In this document: positions 34,770 to 43,472 of the stretch, one piece after another
Layout of the letters: each line of letters opens with the position of its first letter
Position numbering within the stretch: position 1 is the first letter of the stretch
The notes under the pieces: generated by a model
Seen by the model: the letters and a program-made list of their open reading frames with translations, nothing else
The model's database searches: none
What the model was told of the DNA's origin: nothing
Made by a program: the position numbers and the translations under genes
Assembly: GCF_025515205.1 (NCBI RefSeq)
Contig: NZ_JAOPFX010000001.1
Location: 806,001 to 870,000, forward strand
Length of the DNA stretch: 64,000 bases
Reading direction: 5' to 3'
Origin: Microbacterium fluvii
GTDB lineage: Bacteria; Actinomycetota; Actinomycetes; Actinomycetales; Microbacteriaceae

Positions 34770-37391
34770 TCAGCCGTCGCGTCCGCCGCCGCGGTCGCTT
34801 TCGCCGCAGTCCTTGTGCGCGTAGTTGATGGCGACGCTGTCACCGGAGCCGACGACCTTGCCCGCCGCCGGCGAGGTGCCGGTGGCCGTGCCGTTGCCCT
34901 CGGTCGATCCGTCGGCCGAGCAGCTGCCGGCTGTCGGGTTGAGTCCCGCCGCGCGCAGGGTGTTCGCCGCATCCTGCACGGATTGGCCAGCGACGTCGGG
35001 GACGCTCACTCCCTTGCCGTTGCTCGGCGAGATCGTGACGGTCGATCCGCCGGCGACCTTGCCCGCGCCGGGGCTCTGGTCGACGATCGTGCCCTTGGCC
35101 TCGACGGCGTCGACGGAATCGCCCACGGTCACGTTGAATCCGAGGCCCGTGAGCTTGGTCTTCGCCTCTTCGGTGGACAGTCCGATGACGCTGGGAAGAT
35201 CGGTGAGCACGCGCTTGGTCAGCTTGGCCGACGGATCGGGGAACGCCGAACCGGGGTAGAGGTCGTTGGCCACGCGCTGGATCGCCGGGGCGATCTTGTG
35301 GCGCAGCTGCGACACCTGCCAGCCATTGGCCCACCGGTGGAAGATGTCTCCCTTGCCGGTGGAGTTGCCCACCCACACGGCCGTGGCCACGGCCGTCGAC
35401 GACTCGACCATCCACGTCTGGTAGCTCTCGTGGGTACCGGTCTTGCCGATCATCTGCGTGCCGTCCCACGGGTTGGAGGCCGAGCCGGTGCCGCCGTAGG
35501 CCATGACGCCCTTGAGGGCGTAGGCGGCGGTGGCGGCGACGTCCTCGTCGAGCACGCGCGTGCACGACGCCTCGGGCAGGTCCATCTTCTCGCCGTCGGC
35601 GTCGAGCACCTTGTCGATCGCCCGCGGCGTGCAGTACACGCCGTTGTTGGCGACGGTCCCGTAGGCGGCGGCCATCGCGATCGGGGTGACGTTGTTCGAG
35701 CCGATGATGTCGAACTGATAGTTCACCTCGACGGGATCGCCGTTGCCCCGCGTGACGCCCATCTTGGCGGCCACCTTCTCGATGTCGCAGAGGTCGAGCT
35801 CCTGGGCCATCGCGAAGTAGCCCGAGTTGAGCGAATCGCGGGTGAACTGCATGGGAGTGCCGTAATAGCCGCCCACGTTGTTGAAGTTCCCGACCTTCTC
35901 GGTGGGGGTGTAGTTGCCGCCGCACGAGTTGGTGAAGGTGCCGAAGATCCGGTTGCGGCCGTTGAGGTACTCGTTGACGGAGTGGCCCTGCTCGAGCCAG
36001 TCCACGAGAGTGAACAGCTTGAAGGTCGATCCGACCTCGAACCCTGTCGAGCCGCCGGTGTTCTCGTCGCCCGCGTAGACGAGCGACGAGTAGTCCGGAT
36101 CATCCGCGTGCGCGGACGACTCGCTGAACTTGGTGTTCTGGGTGATCGAGAGGATGCGGCCGGTCGAGACCTCGATACTCACCGATGCCGCGCCGAACTT
36201 GCCGGTCTTCACGCCCGTCATGCCGTCCAGCGACGAGGGCGCGGAATCCTTCATCGTCTTGACGGCGGAGTTCTGCAGCTCGTAGTCGAGCGTCGTGTAG
36301 ATCTTCAGACCGCCGCGCTGCAGCGTCTTCATGCGGTCGTCCTTGTTCGCGCCGAATGCCTCATCGGTGCGGATGACGTTCTTGACGTACTGGCAGAAGT
36401 ACTGCGCGTTCTTGGCGGCGGCACAGCCGGTCGTCGGCTGGGTGATGTCGGGCTCGACGTCGGCGGCGACCGCTTCGTCGTGCTCCTCCTGCGTGATCTT
36501 GCCGTCGTCGAGCATGCGGTCGAGCACGTAGTTGCGGCGGTCCTTGGCGAGGGAATAGCCGTCTTCCTCGCTGTTGATCGCGTTGCCGTCGGCATCCGTC
36601 GTCGATCCGTTCGGCAGGTCGATGCGGAACGTGTTCGGGTTCTGCACCATACCGGCCAGGGTCGCCGCCTGGGTGAGGCTCAGATCGGCCGCCTTGACGC
36701 CGAAGTAGTAGCGGGCGGCGGCGTCGATGCCGTAGGTCTGCCCGCCGAAGTTGGCGATGTTGAGGTAGCCGAGCAGGATGTCGTTCTTCGAGTACTCCTG
36801 CTCGAGGGCGATGGCGTAGCGCATCTCCTGGAGCTTGCGCTGGTAGCCCTCGGTGCCAGAAGACTCGGTCGCCTCGGTCCAGCACTGGAGCGCCTCGGCG
36901 TCGTCGGCGGCCTCCCACTCGCAGCGCTGCACGAGCACGTTCTTGACGTACTGCTGGCTGATCGACGAGCCGCCGCGCGTCGAGTTGCCGCGGAGGTTGC
37001 TCACCAGGGCGCTGACGGTGCCGACGATGTCGATGCCGCCGTGCTGGTAGTAGTTCTTGTCCTCGCTGGAGAGCACGGCGTCGTAGACGACCGGGTTGAT
37101 CTGGTCGAACTCCACCGGCGACCGGTTCTGGTCGTAGAACTTCGTGAGCGTGACCCACTTGGTGTCGTCGGAGTTCCGTGCGTAGATCGTCGACGGCAGC
37201 ATGAGCTTGTCGATCTTCAGGACGCTGGGCAGGTTCTCGAACAGCGAGATGGCGCTGGTCGTCGCCGCTCCTGTCAGGGCGATGGCGGGGGTCACGGTCG
37301 CGGTGATCAGGAGCCCGGCGACTGCGCTCAGGCCGATCAATCCGAGGAACCCTCCGAGCACGCCGCTGGCCGTGCGTTTCTTCTGAGGCAT
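34770..37391 (-). CDS. Class A penicillin-binding protein with PASTA domains
   Basis: An 873-residue bifunctional peptidoglycan synthase. After a short cytoplasmic tail and membrane helix (GVLGGFLGLIGLSAVAGLLITATV), the GT51 transglycosylase domain has SSEDKNYYQHGGID with catalytic Glu110 and RGGSSISQQYVKN. The transpeptidase domain carries nucleophile Ser455 in GSTFKLF, SLN as SxN, and IGKTGTHES as KTG. Two C-terminal PASTA repeats (LPSVIGLSTEEAKTKLTGLGF and VPDVAGQSVQDAANTLRAAGL) bind uncross-linked wall. It resembles mycobacterial PonA2, whose neighbourhood also has DUF4177 and RidA genes. Confidence 0.95.
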   Translation of the reverse strand: MPQKKRTASGVLGGFLGLIGLSAVAGLLITATVTPAIALTGAATTSAISLFENLPSVLKIDKLMLPSTIYARNSDDTKWVTLTKFYDQNRSPVEFDQINPVVYDAVLSSEDKNYYQHGGIDIVGTVSALVSNLRGNSTRGGSSISQQYVKNVLVQRCEWEAADDAEALQCWTEATESSGTEGYQRKLQEMRYAIALEQEYSKNDILLGYLNIANFGGQTYGIDAAARYYFGVKAADLSLTQAATLAGMVQNPNTFRIDLPNGSTTDADGNAINSEEDGYSLAKDRRNYVLDRMLDDGKITQEEHDEAVAADVEPDITQPTTGCAAAKNAQYFCQYVKNVIRTDEAFGANKDDRMKTLQRGGLKIYTTLDYELQNSAVKTMKDSAPSSLDGMTGVKTGKFGAASVSIEVSTGRILSITQNTKFSESSAHADDPDYSSLVYAGDENTGGSTGFEVGSTFKLFTLVDWLEQGHSVNEYLNGRNRIFGTFTNSCGGNYTPTEKVGNFNNVGGYYGTPMQFTRDSLNSGYFAMAQELDLCDIEKVAAKMGVTRGNGDPVEVNYQFDIIGSNNVTPIAMAAAYGTVANNGVYCTPRAIDKVLDADGEKMDLPEASCTRVLDEDVAATAAYALKGVMAYGGTGSASNPWDGTQMIGKTGTHESYQTWMVESSTAVATAVWVGNSTGKGDIFHRWANGWQVSQLRHKIAPAIQRVANDLYPGSAFPDPSAKLTKRVLTDLPSVIGLSTEEAKTKLTGLGFNVTVGDSVDAVEAKGTIVDQSPGAGKVAGGSTVTISPSNGKGVSVPDVAGQSVQDAANTLRAAGLNPTAGSCSADGSTEGNGTATGTSPAAGKVVGSGDSVAINYAHKDCGESDRGGGRDG

Positions 37392-37468
37392 AGGCTTGAT
37401 CGTAAGGGAGATTCCTGGGGGATCCCCTGACAGACCTGCCCGTTCCGCCAGATCCACAGGGAGCGCCG

Positions 37469-37684
37469 ATGACCACCTGGGAGTACCTCACCACTCCTCT
37501 TCTCATCCACAACACCGCAGCGATCCTCAACAACTGGGGCAAGCAGGGGTGGGAGCTGGTGCAGGTCGTGCCCGGCCCTGAGGGGGGCCTCGTGGCCTAT
37601 TTCAAGCGCCCGAGCGGCGGTGGAGCCGCCAACGCCGGCCTCGGCGCCGCCGCCCAGGCGGCCGCCCAGTTCGGGGAGGCGTGA
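37469..37684 (+). CDS. DUF4177-type small protein
   Basis: A 71-residue protein, MTTWEYLTTPLLIHNTAAILNNWGKQGWELVQVVPGPEGGLVAYFKRP, then a Gly/Ala-rich tail. The opening W-E-Y and the GWELV segment are those of the DUF4177 family, whose function is unknown. CAGGGAG precedes the ATG. The stop overlaps the RidA gene, and both diverge from the penicillin-binding protein, an arrangement conserved widely in actinobacteria. Confidence 0.8.
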   Translation: MTTWEYLTTPLLIHNTAAILNNWGKQGWELVQVVPGPEGGLVAYFKRPSGGGAANAGLGAAAQAAAQFGEA

Positions 37685-38154
37685 TGAGCGTCTCGGCGAA
37701 GCTCGCAGAGCTCGGCATCGAACTGCCCGCCGTCGTGCCGCCGGTCGCGGCCTACATCCCGGCGAAGGCATACGGCGACCTCGTCTATACCGCCGGCCAG
37801 CTGCCGATGGTGGCGGGCGCCCTCCCCGCGACGGGCAAGGTCGGCGACGGCCACGGCCTCGTTCCTGCGGCGGATGCTGCCGCCTACGCCCGCCAGTGCG
37901 CCCTCAACGCGATCGCGGCGGCCGCCGCCGTCGTCGGTGGCGTCGACGAGCTCACCGGGGTCCTCAAGGTGACGGGCTTCGTCTCGTCGGTTCCGGAGTT
38001 CACGGGGCAGCCCGGCGTCATCAACGGAGCGAGCGAAGTGCTGGCCGAGATCTTCGGCGACGCCGGTCGCCACGCCCGCTCCGCCGTCGGGGTGCCCGTG
38101 CTGCCGCTGGACAGCCCCGTCGAGGTCGAAGTGGTGTTCACCACGCGGGGCTGA
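37684..38154 (+). CDS. RidA-family (YjgF) protein
   Basis: A 156-residue member of the YjgF/YER057c/UK114 superfamily: LVYTAGQLPMVAG, AAAYARQCALNAIAAAAAVVGGVDELTGVLKVTGFVSSVPEFTGQPGVINGASEVLAEIFGDAGRHARSAVGVPVLPLDSPVEVEVVF. Members deaminate reactive enamines or imines from PLP enzymes or are uncharacterised; the canonical catalytic Arg appears as HARSAVG. Starts at 37681 (GTG) and 37684 (ATG) are both possible; the ATG gives better spacing to GGGGAGG. It is coupled to the DUF4177 gene and convergent with acs. Confidence 0.88.
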   Translation: MSVSAKLAELGIELPAVVPPVAAYIPAKAYGDLVYTAGQLPMVAGALPATGKVGDGHGLVPAADAAAYARQCALNAIAAAAAVVGGVDELTGVLKVTGFVSSVPEFTGQPGVINGASEVLAEIFGDAGRHARSAVGVPVLPLDSPVEVEVVFTTRG

Positions 38155-38166
38155 CCAGCATCCGCA

Positions 38167-40140
38167 CTACTTCACCTGGGCCGAGATCACGCTCATGACC
38201 GCGGTGTCGGCCAGGGTCGTGGTGTCGCCGACCTCTCGGCCCTCGGCGACGTCGCGCAGCAGCCGCCGCATGATCTTGCCCGAGCGGGTCTTGGGCAGCT
38301 CCCCGACGATGTAGACGTCCCTGGGGCGGGCGATCGGCCCGATCTGCTCACCCACCCACGTGCGCAGCGCGTCGGCCAGGCCCGCGGGGGAGTGCGCGTC
38401 GAGGTAGCTCTGCTTGACGATCACGAACGCGACCACGGCCTGTCCGGTCGTCTCGTCGGAGGCGCCCACGACGGCCGCCTCGGCGACGGCTTCGTTGCCG
38501 ACCAGGGCCGACTCGATCTCGGTGGTCGACAGGCGGTGGCCCGACACGTTCATGACGTCGTCGACGCGCCCGAGGAACCACACGTCGCCGTCGTCGTCGA
38601 GCCGGGCGCCGTCGCCGGCGAAGTAGTAGCCCTGCTTCTGGAACTTCTGCCAGTAGGTCTCCACGAACCGCTCAGGGTCGCCCCAGATCCCGCGGAGCAT
38701 GCTCGGCCAGGGCTCGGTGATCACGAGCAGCCCGCCGTTGCCGGTGCCCACGTGCGCGCCGTCTTCGTCGACCACGTCGATCGAGATGCCGGGGAGGGGG
38801 ACCTGGGCGCTGCCCGGTTTGGTCTCGGTGACGCCGGGGAGGGCGGAGACCATCATGGCGCCGGTCTCGGTCTGCCACCACGTGTCGACGATCGGCGCCT
38901 TCTTGTCGCCGATGATCTTGCGGTACCACATCCACGCCTCGGGGTTGATGGGCTCTCCCACCGAGCCGAGCAGCCGCAGGCTCGACAGATCGAACTTCGC
39001 CGGCACCTGGCGGCCGATCTTCATGAACGAGCGGATCGCGGTGGGCGCCGTGTAGAGGATCGTCACGCCGTACTTCTGCACGATCTCCCACCAGCGGCCG
39101 GGATGCGGCGTGTCGGGCGTGCCCTCGTAGAGCACCTGGGTCGCGCCGTTGGCGAGCGGTCCGTAGGTGACGTAGGAGTGGCCGGTGATCCATCCGATGT
39201 CGGCGGTGCACCAGAACACGTCGGTGTCGGGGTGGATGTCGTGCACGACGCGGTTGGTGAAGGTGGCCTGGGTGAGGTAGCCGCCCGAGGTGTGCAGGAT
39301 GCCCTTGGGCTTTCCCGTGGTGCCGGAGGTGTAGAGGATGAACAGCGGGTTCTCGGCCGGGAACGGCTGGGCCACGTGGTCGGCGGCCGCCCGCGGCACG
39401 ACGTCGTGCCACCAGAGATCGCGGCCCTCTGTCCACTCGACGGCGTTCTCGCCGCGGCGCACCACCAGCACGTGCTCGACCGTCTCCTGCACGCCCGAGC
39501 CGTTGCGGTCGGCCAGCGCCATGTCGACGGCCGGCTTGAGCGGCGACACCTTGCCCTTGCGCCAGCCGCCGTCGGCGGTGATCACGAGGCGGGCTCCGGC
39601 GTCGTCGATGCGCGCGCGCAGGCTGTCGGCCGAGAACCCGCCGAACACGACCGAGTGGATGGCGCCGACCCGCGCGACGGCCAGCATCGCCGCGATCGCC
39701 TCGGGGATCATCGGCATGTAGATGGCGACGCGGTCGCCGTGGCCGATGCCGAGGTCGCCGAGCACGTTGGCGAGGCGCTTGACCTCGTCGGTGAGCTCCG
39801 CGTAGGTGACGCGGCGCTCGTCGCCCTCAGGCTCACCCTCCCACAGCAGCGCCACGCGGTCGCCGTCACCTGCTTCGACGTGCCGGTCGAGGCAGTTGTA
39901 GGCGACGTTGAGCTCGCCGTCGGCGAACCAGGTCGCGAACGGAGGGTTCGACCAGTCGAGCACCTCGGTGAAGGGCGTGTGCCAGTGCAGCAGGTCGCGC
40001 GCCTGATCGGCCCAGAACGCCTCGCGATCGGCGGCCGCCCGCTCATAGAGAGAGGCATCGGCGACGGCGTCTGCGGCGAACTCGGCAGACGGGGCGAACT
40101 TGCGGCTCTCGGTGAGGAGGTGATCGATCTGGCTGCTCAT
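38167..40140 (-). CDS. acs: Acetyl-coenzyme A synthetase
   Basis: A 657-residue AMP-forming enzyme activating acetate to acetyl-CoA, the high-affinity scavenging route opposite to Pta-AckA. Signatures are VFGGFSADSLRARIDDA, the P-loop-like YTSGTTGKPKGILHTSGGYL, WCTADIGWITGHSYVTYGPL, WWQTETGAMM, GRVDDVMNVSGHRLSTTEIESA, and LPKTRSGKIMRR with Lys622 as the residue normally regulated by acetylation. AAAGGAG precedes the ATG at 40140. The 5' region to 40342 has an AT-rich patch (TGATATATCG, 40278-40287) that may hold its promoter. Confidence 0.96.
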   Translation of the reverse strand: MSSQIDHLLTESRKFAPSAEFAADAVADASLYERAAADREAFWADQARDLLHWHTPFTEVLDWSNPPFATWFADGELNVAYNCLDRHVEAGDGDRVALLWEGEPEGDERRVTYAELTDEVKRLANVLGDLGIGHGDRVAIYMPMIPEAIAAMLAVARVGAIHSVVFGGFSADSLRARIDDAGARLVITADGGWRKGKVSPLKPAVDMALADRNGSGVQETVEHVLVVRRGENAVEWTEGRDLWWHDVVPRAAADHVAQPFPAENPLFILYTSGTTGKPKGILHTSGGYLTQATFTNRVVHDIHPDTDVFWCTADIGWITGHSYVTYGPLANGATQVLYEGTPDTPHPGRWWEIVQKYGVTILYTAPTAIRSFMKIGRQVPAKFDLSSLRLLGSVGEPINPEAWMWYRKIIGDKKAPIVDTWWQTETGAMMVSALPGVTETKPGSAQVPLPGISIDVVDEDGAHVGTGNGGLLVITEPWPSMLRGIWGDPERFVETYWQKFQKQGYYFAGDGARLDDDGDVWFLGRVDDVMNVSGHRLSTTEIESALVGNEAVAEAAVVGASDETTGQAVVAFVIVKQSYLDAHSPAGLADALRTWVGEQIGPIARPRDVYIVGELPKTRSGKIMRRLLRDVAEGREVGDTTTLADTAVMSVISAQVK

Positions 40141-40307
40141 CCGGCGCTCCTTTGCGGCGATGTGTCGGGGTGTGGCGAGGGGCGCGGGCGCGCTCCGATC
40201 CCCCAGGGAATGTACCCAGCCGCATCGGTGCGACACTACCGCCGATAGTGGGTGCCGACGGGGTGGGCGACACAACTGATATATCGCATCGCGGGGCCGT
40301 GTTTCTT

Positions 40308-40336
40308 TTGGAACGTTGCCGCAAGTTGCGTAGGAT
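40308..40336 (+). promoter_or_regulatory. Promoter of the 6C RNA
   Basis: TTGGAA (40308-40313) and TAGGAT (40331-40336) are separated by 17 bp, close to the housekeeping consensus. The predicted start near 40343 leads directly into the small RNA. Confidence 0.7.
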
Positions 40337-40342
40337 CGTGCA

Positions 40343-40446
40343 CGGCCGAACATCGATTCTGGCAGCGCGACACCCGACTCACCCCCCGAACAGGGTGTCG
40401 CTTGTGGCGGCATCCCATTCCCCCCATGGGATGCCGCCCTCTTTTT
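40343..40446 (+). ncRNA. 6C small RNA
   Basis: Two consecutive stem-loops each present a run of six cytosines in the loop, the defining feature of the actinobacterial 6C RNA. Stem 1 pairs 40367-40375 with 40393-40401 (9 bp, loop with C6 at 40382-40387). Stem 2 pairs 40406-40418 with 40426-40438 (13 bp, 7-base loop TCCCCCC) and is followed by TCTTTTT, so it doubles as an intrinsic terminator. The RNA is about 104 nt. In Mycobacterium tuberculosis the homologue (B11) also lies next to the tad genes. It regulates targets by pairing through the C-rich loops. Confidence 0.9.
40406..40446 (+). terminator. Intrinsic terminator forming the second 6C stem
   Basis: A 13-bp perfect stem with a C-rich loop followed by CTCTTTTT. 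It is the strongest rho-independent terminator in the window. Confidence 0.9.
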
Positions 40447-40566
40447 GTTCGGGGTCCTTGTTGATGCGGACGGATGGGTCCTCCCCAGGGGTCGATCTGC
40501 CCCGTTCGATGCACCGATCCCGCCCCGCGCCACCCGCGCGCACCGCGGCGCTTCTAGCGTCTGGGC

Positions 40567-41610
40567 ATGCCCGATCCCTTCGTCGTCCGGCCCCGCACCC
40601 CTCGGGCGCCGGACCCGCGGGGTGCCGCGGCGGCGACCCGAGAGCGCGCACCCCGCAGCGCGCCCGCCGCAGCGCGGCATCCCGCGCTCGCACCGCTGGC
40701 ACCGTTTCTCAACGACCCCGAGGTGACCGACCTGTTCGTCAACGGCGAGAGCGGGCTGTTCATCGACCGCGGCGCCGGTGCCACACGCGTGCCGGAGTGG
40801 TCGGCGACCGAGTCAGAGGCGCGCGCGCTGGCGGTCGCCCTCATCGCGCTGGGCGACCGACACCTCGACGACGGCGCGCCCGCCGTCGACGTCAAGCTGC
40901 CCGGTGGTCTGCGCGTGCATGCCGTGCTGCCCCCGGTGTCGGCCGAGGGCACGGCCATCTCGATCCGCGTGGCCAGGCTCCGCCGCCCCGATCTCGACCG
41001 TCTGCAGCGGCTCGGCATGTTCGACGACGCGGCGCGACACGGCCTGGAGCGCTGCGTCGGCCGGCGCGAGAACCTGCTCGTCACGGGCGCCGCGGGGGCA
41101 GGGAAGACGACGCTGCTGGCCGCCCTGCTGTCGTGCGCCGAACCGCTCGAGCGCATCGTGACGGTCGAAGACCTGGCCGAGCTGCAGCTCGACCACCCGC
41201 ACCACGTGCGCCTCGAGGCGCGCCAGCCCAATCTCGAGGGCGCGGGGGCGATCACCCTCGCCCGGCTCGTGCGCGAGGCACTGCGCATGCGCCCCGACCG
41301 GCTCGTCGTCGGCGAGTGCCGGGGAGAAGAGGTGCGGGACCTGCTCGGAGCGCTCAACACCGGCCACGACGGCGGCGCCGGCACTCTGCACGCCAACAGC
41401 ATCGCAGATGCCGCCACCCGGCTCGAGGCGCTGGGGGCGCTGGCTGGGCTCGACGACGCGGCGCTGGCCCGTCAGGTCAGCAGCGCGATCCACCGGGTGC
41501 TGCACGTCGAGCGCGGCAGCGACGGTGTGCGTCGGCTCGCCGGAGTCGGTCGCCCGGTGCTCGACGGTGCCGGTCGGCTCTCGATCGTCGAGGCGTCGTG
41601 GCCGTCGTGA
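40567..41610 (+). CDS. Tad secretion ATPase (CpaF/TadA family)
   Basis: A 347-residue hexameric ATPase that powers Flp/Tad pilus assembly. The N-terminal domain has FLNDPEVTDLFVNGESGLFIDRG. Walker A is VTGAAGAGKTTLLAALLS, Walker B-like segments are ERIVTVEDLAELQL and RPDRLVVGECRGEE, and the His box is NTGHDGGAGTLHANS. It is a short form compared with TadA of Gram-negatives. The ATG at 40567 lies 6 nt after TAGCGT (40555-40560), so it may be leaderless. It begins a tight operon with the platform gene (overlap GTGA). The septum-site (Ssd/TadZ-like) gene that precedes tadA in mycobacteria is absent. Confidence 0.9.
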   Translation: MPDPFVVRPRTPRAPDPRGAAAATRERAPRSAPAAARHPALAPLAPFLNDPEVTDLFVNGESGLFIDRGAGATRVPEWSATESEARALAVALIALGDRHLDDGAPAVDVKLPGGLRVHAVLPPVSAEGTAISIRVARLRRPDLDRLQRLGMFDDAARHGLERCVGRRENLLVTGAAGAGKTTLLAALLSCAEPLERIVTVEDLAELQLDHPHHVRLEARQPNLEGAGAITLARLVREALRMRPDRLVVGECRGEEVRDLLGALNTGHDGGAGTLHANSIADAATRLEALGALAGLDDAALARQVSSAIHRVLHVERGSDGVRRLAGVGRPVLDGAGRLSIVEASWPS

Positions 41611-42524
41611 CGAGGGCGCGCCGAGCGACGGATGCGGTCGCCGACAGCGCCGACACGGTGCTGCGATTGGCGGTGCTGCTGCAGGCCGGTGTCACGCCGG
41701 CACGGGCGTGGGGACACCTCGCCTCGAGCGGAGACCCTGCGGCCGGGCGCATCGAGGCGCAGCTCGCCCTCGGCACTCCGCTCGCCGAGGCCGTGCGTGT
41801 GGCGGCCGCCGGAGCCCGGGGTGACGGGTGGGATGACATCGCCGCGGCGTGGGAGGTGGCGACCACGGTCGGCGCGCCGCTCGCCGAGACGCTGCGCGGC
41901 CTGTCTGTCGCCCTGCGCGACGCGCAGCAGACGACAGACGACGTGCGCGTCGCGCTCGCCGAGCCCGCCGGCACGGCGCGCCTGCTGGGCTGGCTGCCAC
42001 TGGTCGGCGCGGGTCTGGGCGCGGCGCTCGGCTTCGACACCGTCGGCGTGCTGTTCGGCACGCTCGGCGGGCTGGCATGTCTCATCGGCGGTGGCGCCCT
42101 CGCCCTCGCCGGGCGCGGCTGGAGCGCGCGACTCGTCGCGCGGGCCGCCCCGCCGGGCGGCGTACCTGGCATGGGCGCCGAGCTTCTCGCGATCGCGCTG
42201 GGGGGAGGCGTGTCGGTCGAGCGCGCGGGCGACATCGTCGCGCACGCTCGCCGCGGGCACGACGGGGCGCTCGCGTCGACGGAGCCCGACACCGCCGGCA
42301 TCCTTCGACTGTCGACCGAGGCCGGGGTGCCGGCGGTGGAGCTGCTGCGGGCATCGGCTGTGCTGGCGCGTCACCGTGCCCGTGTCGAGGGGCGTCTGGC
42401 CGCCGCGCGGCTGTCGGGGCGGCTGCTCATTCCGCTGGGCGTGTGCACCCTGCCGTCGTTCGTGCTGCTGGGAGTCGCCCCCATGCTGCTGAGCGTGTTC
42501 GCGGCGGTGCCGCTGCGCATCTGA
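41607..42524 (+). CDS. Tad inner-membrane platform protein (fused TadB/TadC-like, T2SSF)
   Basis: A 305-residue membrane protein. An N-terminal GspF-type cytoplasmic domain (DTVLRLAVLLQAGVTPARAWGHLASSG...VATTVGAPLAETLRGLSVALRDAQQTTDDV) is followed by two helices (LLGWLPLVGAGLGAAL, LFGTLGGLACLIGGGALALAG). A second, shorter GspF-like segment (AELLAIALGGGVSVERAGDIV...AGVPAVELLRASAVLARHRARVEGRLAAARLSGRLLIPLG) and a final helix complete it. Mycobacteria carry two genes here; this looks like one condensed protein. GTG at 41607 overlaps the ATPase stop; GTG at 41598 is an alternative. Confidence 0.8.
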   Translation: MTRARRATDAVADSADTVLRLAVLLQAGVTPARAWGHLASSGDPAAGRIEAQLALGTPLAEAVRVAAAGARGDGWDDIAAAWEVATTVGAPLAETLRGLSVALRDAQQTTDDVRVALAEPAGTARLLGWLPLVGAGLGAALGFDTVGVLFGTLGGLACLIGGGALALAGRGWSARLVARAAPPGGVPGMGAELLAIALGGGVSVERAGDIVAHARRGHDGALASTEPDTAGILRLSTEAGVPAVELLRASAVLARHRARVEGRLAAARLSGRLLIPLGVCTLPSFVLLGVAPMLLSVFAAVPLRI

Positions 42525-42558
42525 CCCGTGCCCGAGAACCCACCCATGAAGGAGAGAG

Positions 42559-42753
42559 ATGTCCATTCCCCGATTGACCCGCCGCCGCTCCGCGCGCCTG
42601 TTCGCCGACGACTCCGGCGCCGCCACCGCCGAATACGCGATCGCCACGATGGCTGCCGTCGCCTTCGCGGGGCTGCTGGTGGTCATCATGAGATCGGATG
42701 AGGTGCGCGGCATCCTCACCGACCTCGTGCGCCGAGCCCTCACGGTCGCATGA
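42559..42753 (+). CDS. Flp pilin-like protein (DUF4244)
   Basis: A 64-residue protein: Arg-rich tail, then DDSGAATAEYAIATMAAVAFAGLLVVIMRSDEVRGILTDLVRRAL. The G-A-A-T-A-E-Y motif with Glu at +5 before one hydrophobic helix is the type IVb pilin processing site, and the family is DUF4244. It is likely the pilus subunit. AAGGAGAGAG precedes the ATG, the strongest ribosome site in the operon, fitting a protein made in excess. The stop overlaps the TadE gene (ATGA). No prepilin peptidase is in the window. Confidence 0.85.
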   Translation: MSIPRLTRRRSARLFADDSGAATAEYAIATMAAVAFAGLLVVIMRSDEVRGILTDLVRRALTVA

Positions 42754-43082
42754 CGCGCCGCCGTGGCGACGAGCGGGGGTCGGTGGTGGCCGAGTTCGCC
42801 GTCGCGCTCCCCGCCGTCGCCGCGGTGATCCTGCTCGGCGCCGCGGGGCTGGGCGCGGCCGCACTGCAGGTGCGCACTCAGGACGCCGCCGCCGACGCCG
42901 CGCGTCTGCTCGCGCGCGGCGAGTCCGACGCCAGAATATCGGCCGCCGTCGAGGCCACGGCGCCCGGCGCCGCGTGGTCGGGGTCGGACCGCGGCGACCT
43001 CGTGTGTGCGACCGTCTCGGCGCGGGCGAGCCTGCCGCTCTCGGTCTCGGCGACGTCGTGCGCCCTGGCGGGAGGGGGCTGA
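42750..43082 (+). CDS. TadE-family pseudopilin
   Basis: A 110-residue protein with a charged N-terminus, then RGSVVAEFAVALPAVAAVILLGAAGLGAAALQVRTQDAAADAARLLARGE. The G-S-V-V-A-E-F motif and single helix are TadE-like, followed by a small extracellular domain with two cysteines (VCATV, SCALAG) that could form a disulfide. It overlaps both neighbours by ATGA and TGATG junctions, so its production is tied to the operon. Confidence 0.83.
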   Translation: MTRRRGDERGSVVAEFAVALPAVAAVILLGAAGLGAAALQVRTQDAAADAARLLARGESDARISAAVEATAPGAAWSGSDRGDLVCATVSARASLPLSVSATSCALAGGG

Positions 43083-43402
43083 TGGCGGGAGGGATGCTGG
43101 GGCTCGGCGCCTGCGCCTGTGCGGCCGGGCTCGCGCTCGGACTCGTCGGCGCGGGGGCGGCAGCGGCCTTCGGCCAGCGCCTCGCGGGGGTCGCCGACGC
43201 GGCGGCGCTGGCGGCGGCCGATGCGGCGAGCGGGGCCGCCACCGGTGTGCCCTGCGAGCGTGCGCAGCAGGTGGCGGAGGCCGCCGGCGTCACCGTGCGC
43301 GCGTGCGACGTGGACGGGCTGATCGCGACGGTGACGGTGGGCGGTGTGTTTTTGCGGATGGACGCGTCGGCCCGAGCGAGAGCCGGACCGGCCCTGCCGT
43401 GA
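43082..43402 (+). CDS. Rv3654c-family TadE-like protein
   Basis: A 106-residue protein with an N-terminal hydrophobic segment (MLGLGACACAAGLALGLVGAGAAAAFGQRLAGVADAAALAAADAASG) and a two-cysteine exterior domain (PCERAQQVAEAAGVTVRACDVDG). This matches the last gene of mycobacterial tad loci (Rv3654c type), where helix and cysteine pair are kept. The ATG at 43082 shares one base with the preceding stop. It is the final gene of the operon. Confidence 0.78.
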   Translation: MAGGMLGLGACACAAGLALGLVGAGAAAAFGQRLAGVADAAALAAADAASGAATGVPCERAQQVAEAAGVTVRACDVDGLIATVTVGGVFLRMDASARARAGPALP

Positions 43403-43472
43403 CCCTGTGGTCTCACAGCCCTCTCATGGTCGGGCGGTGTGTATGGTGTGCATCGAAGAAAGGACGCCCCCG

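Noticed and set aside
40152..41606. Long open frame upstream of the Tad platform gene
   Set aside because: It reads through the 6C RNA and the ATPase gene in another frame with Arg/Pro-rich nonsense; the platform protein starts at 41607.
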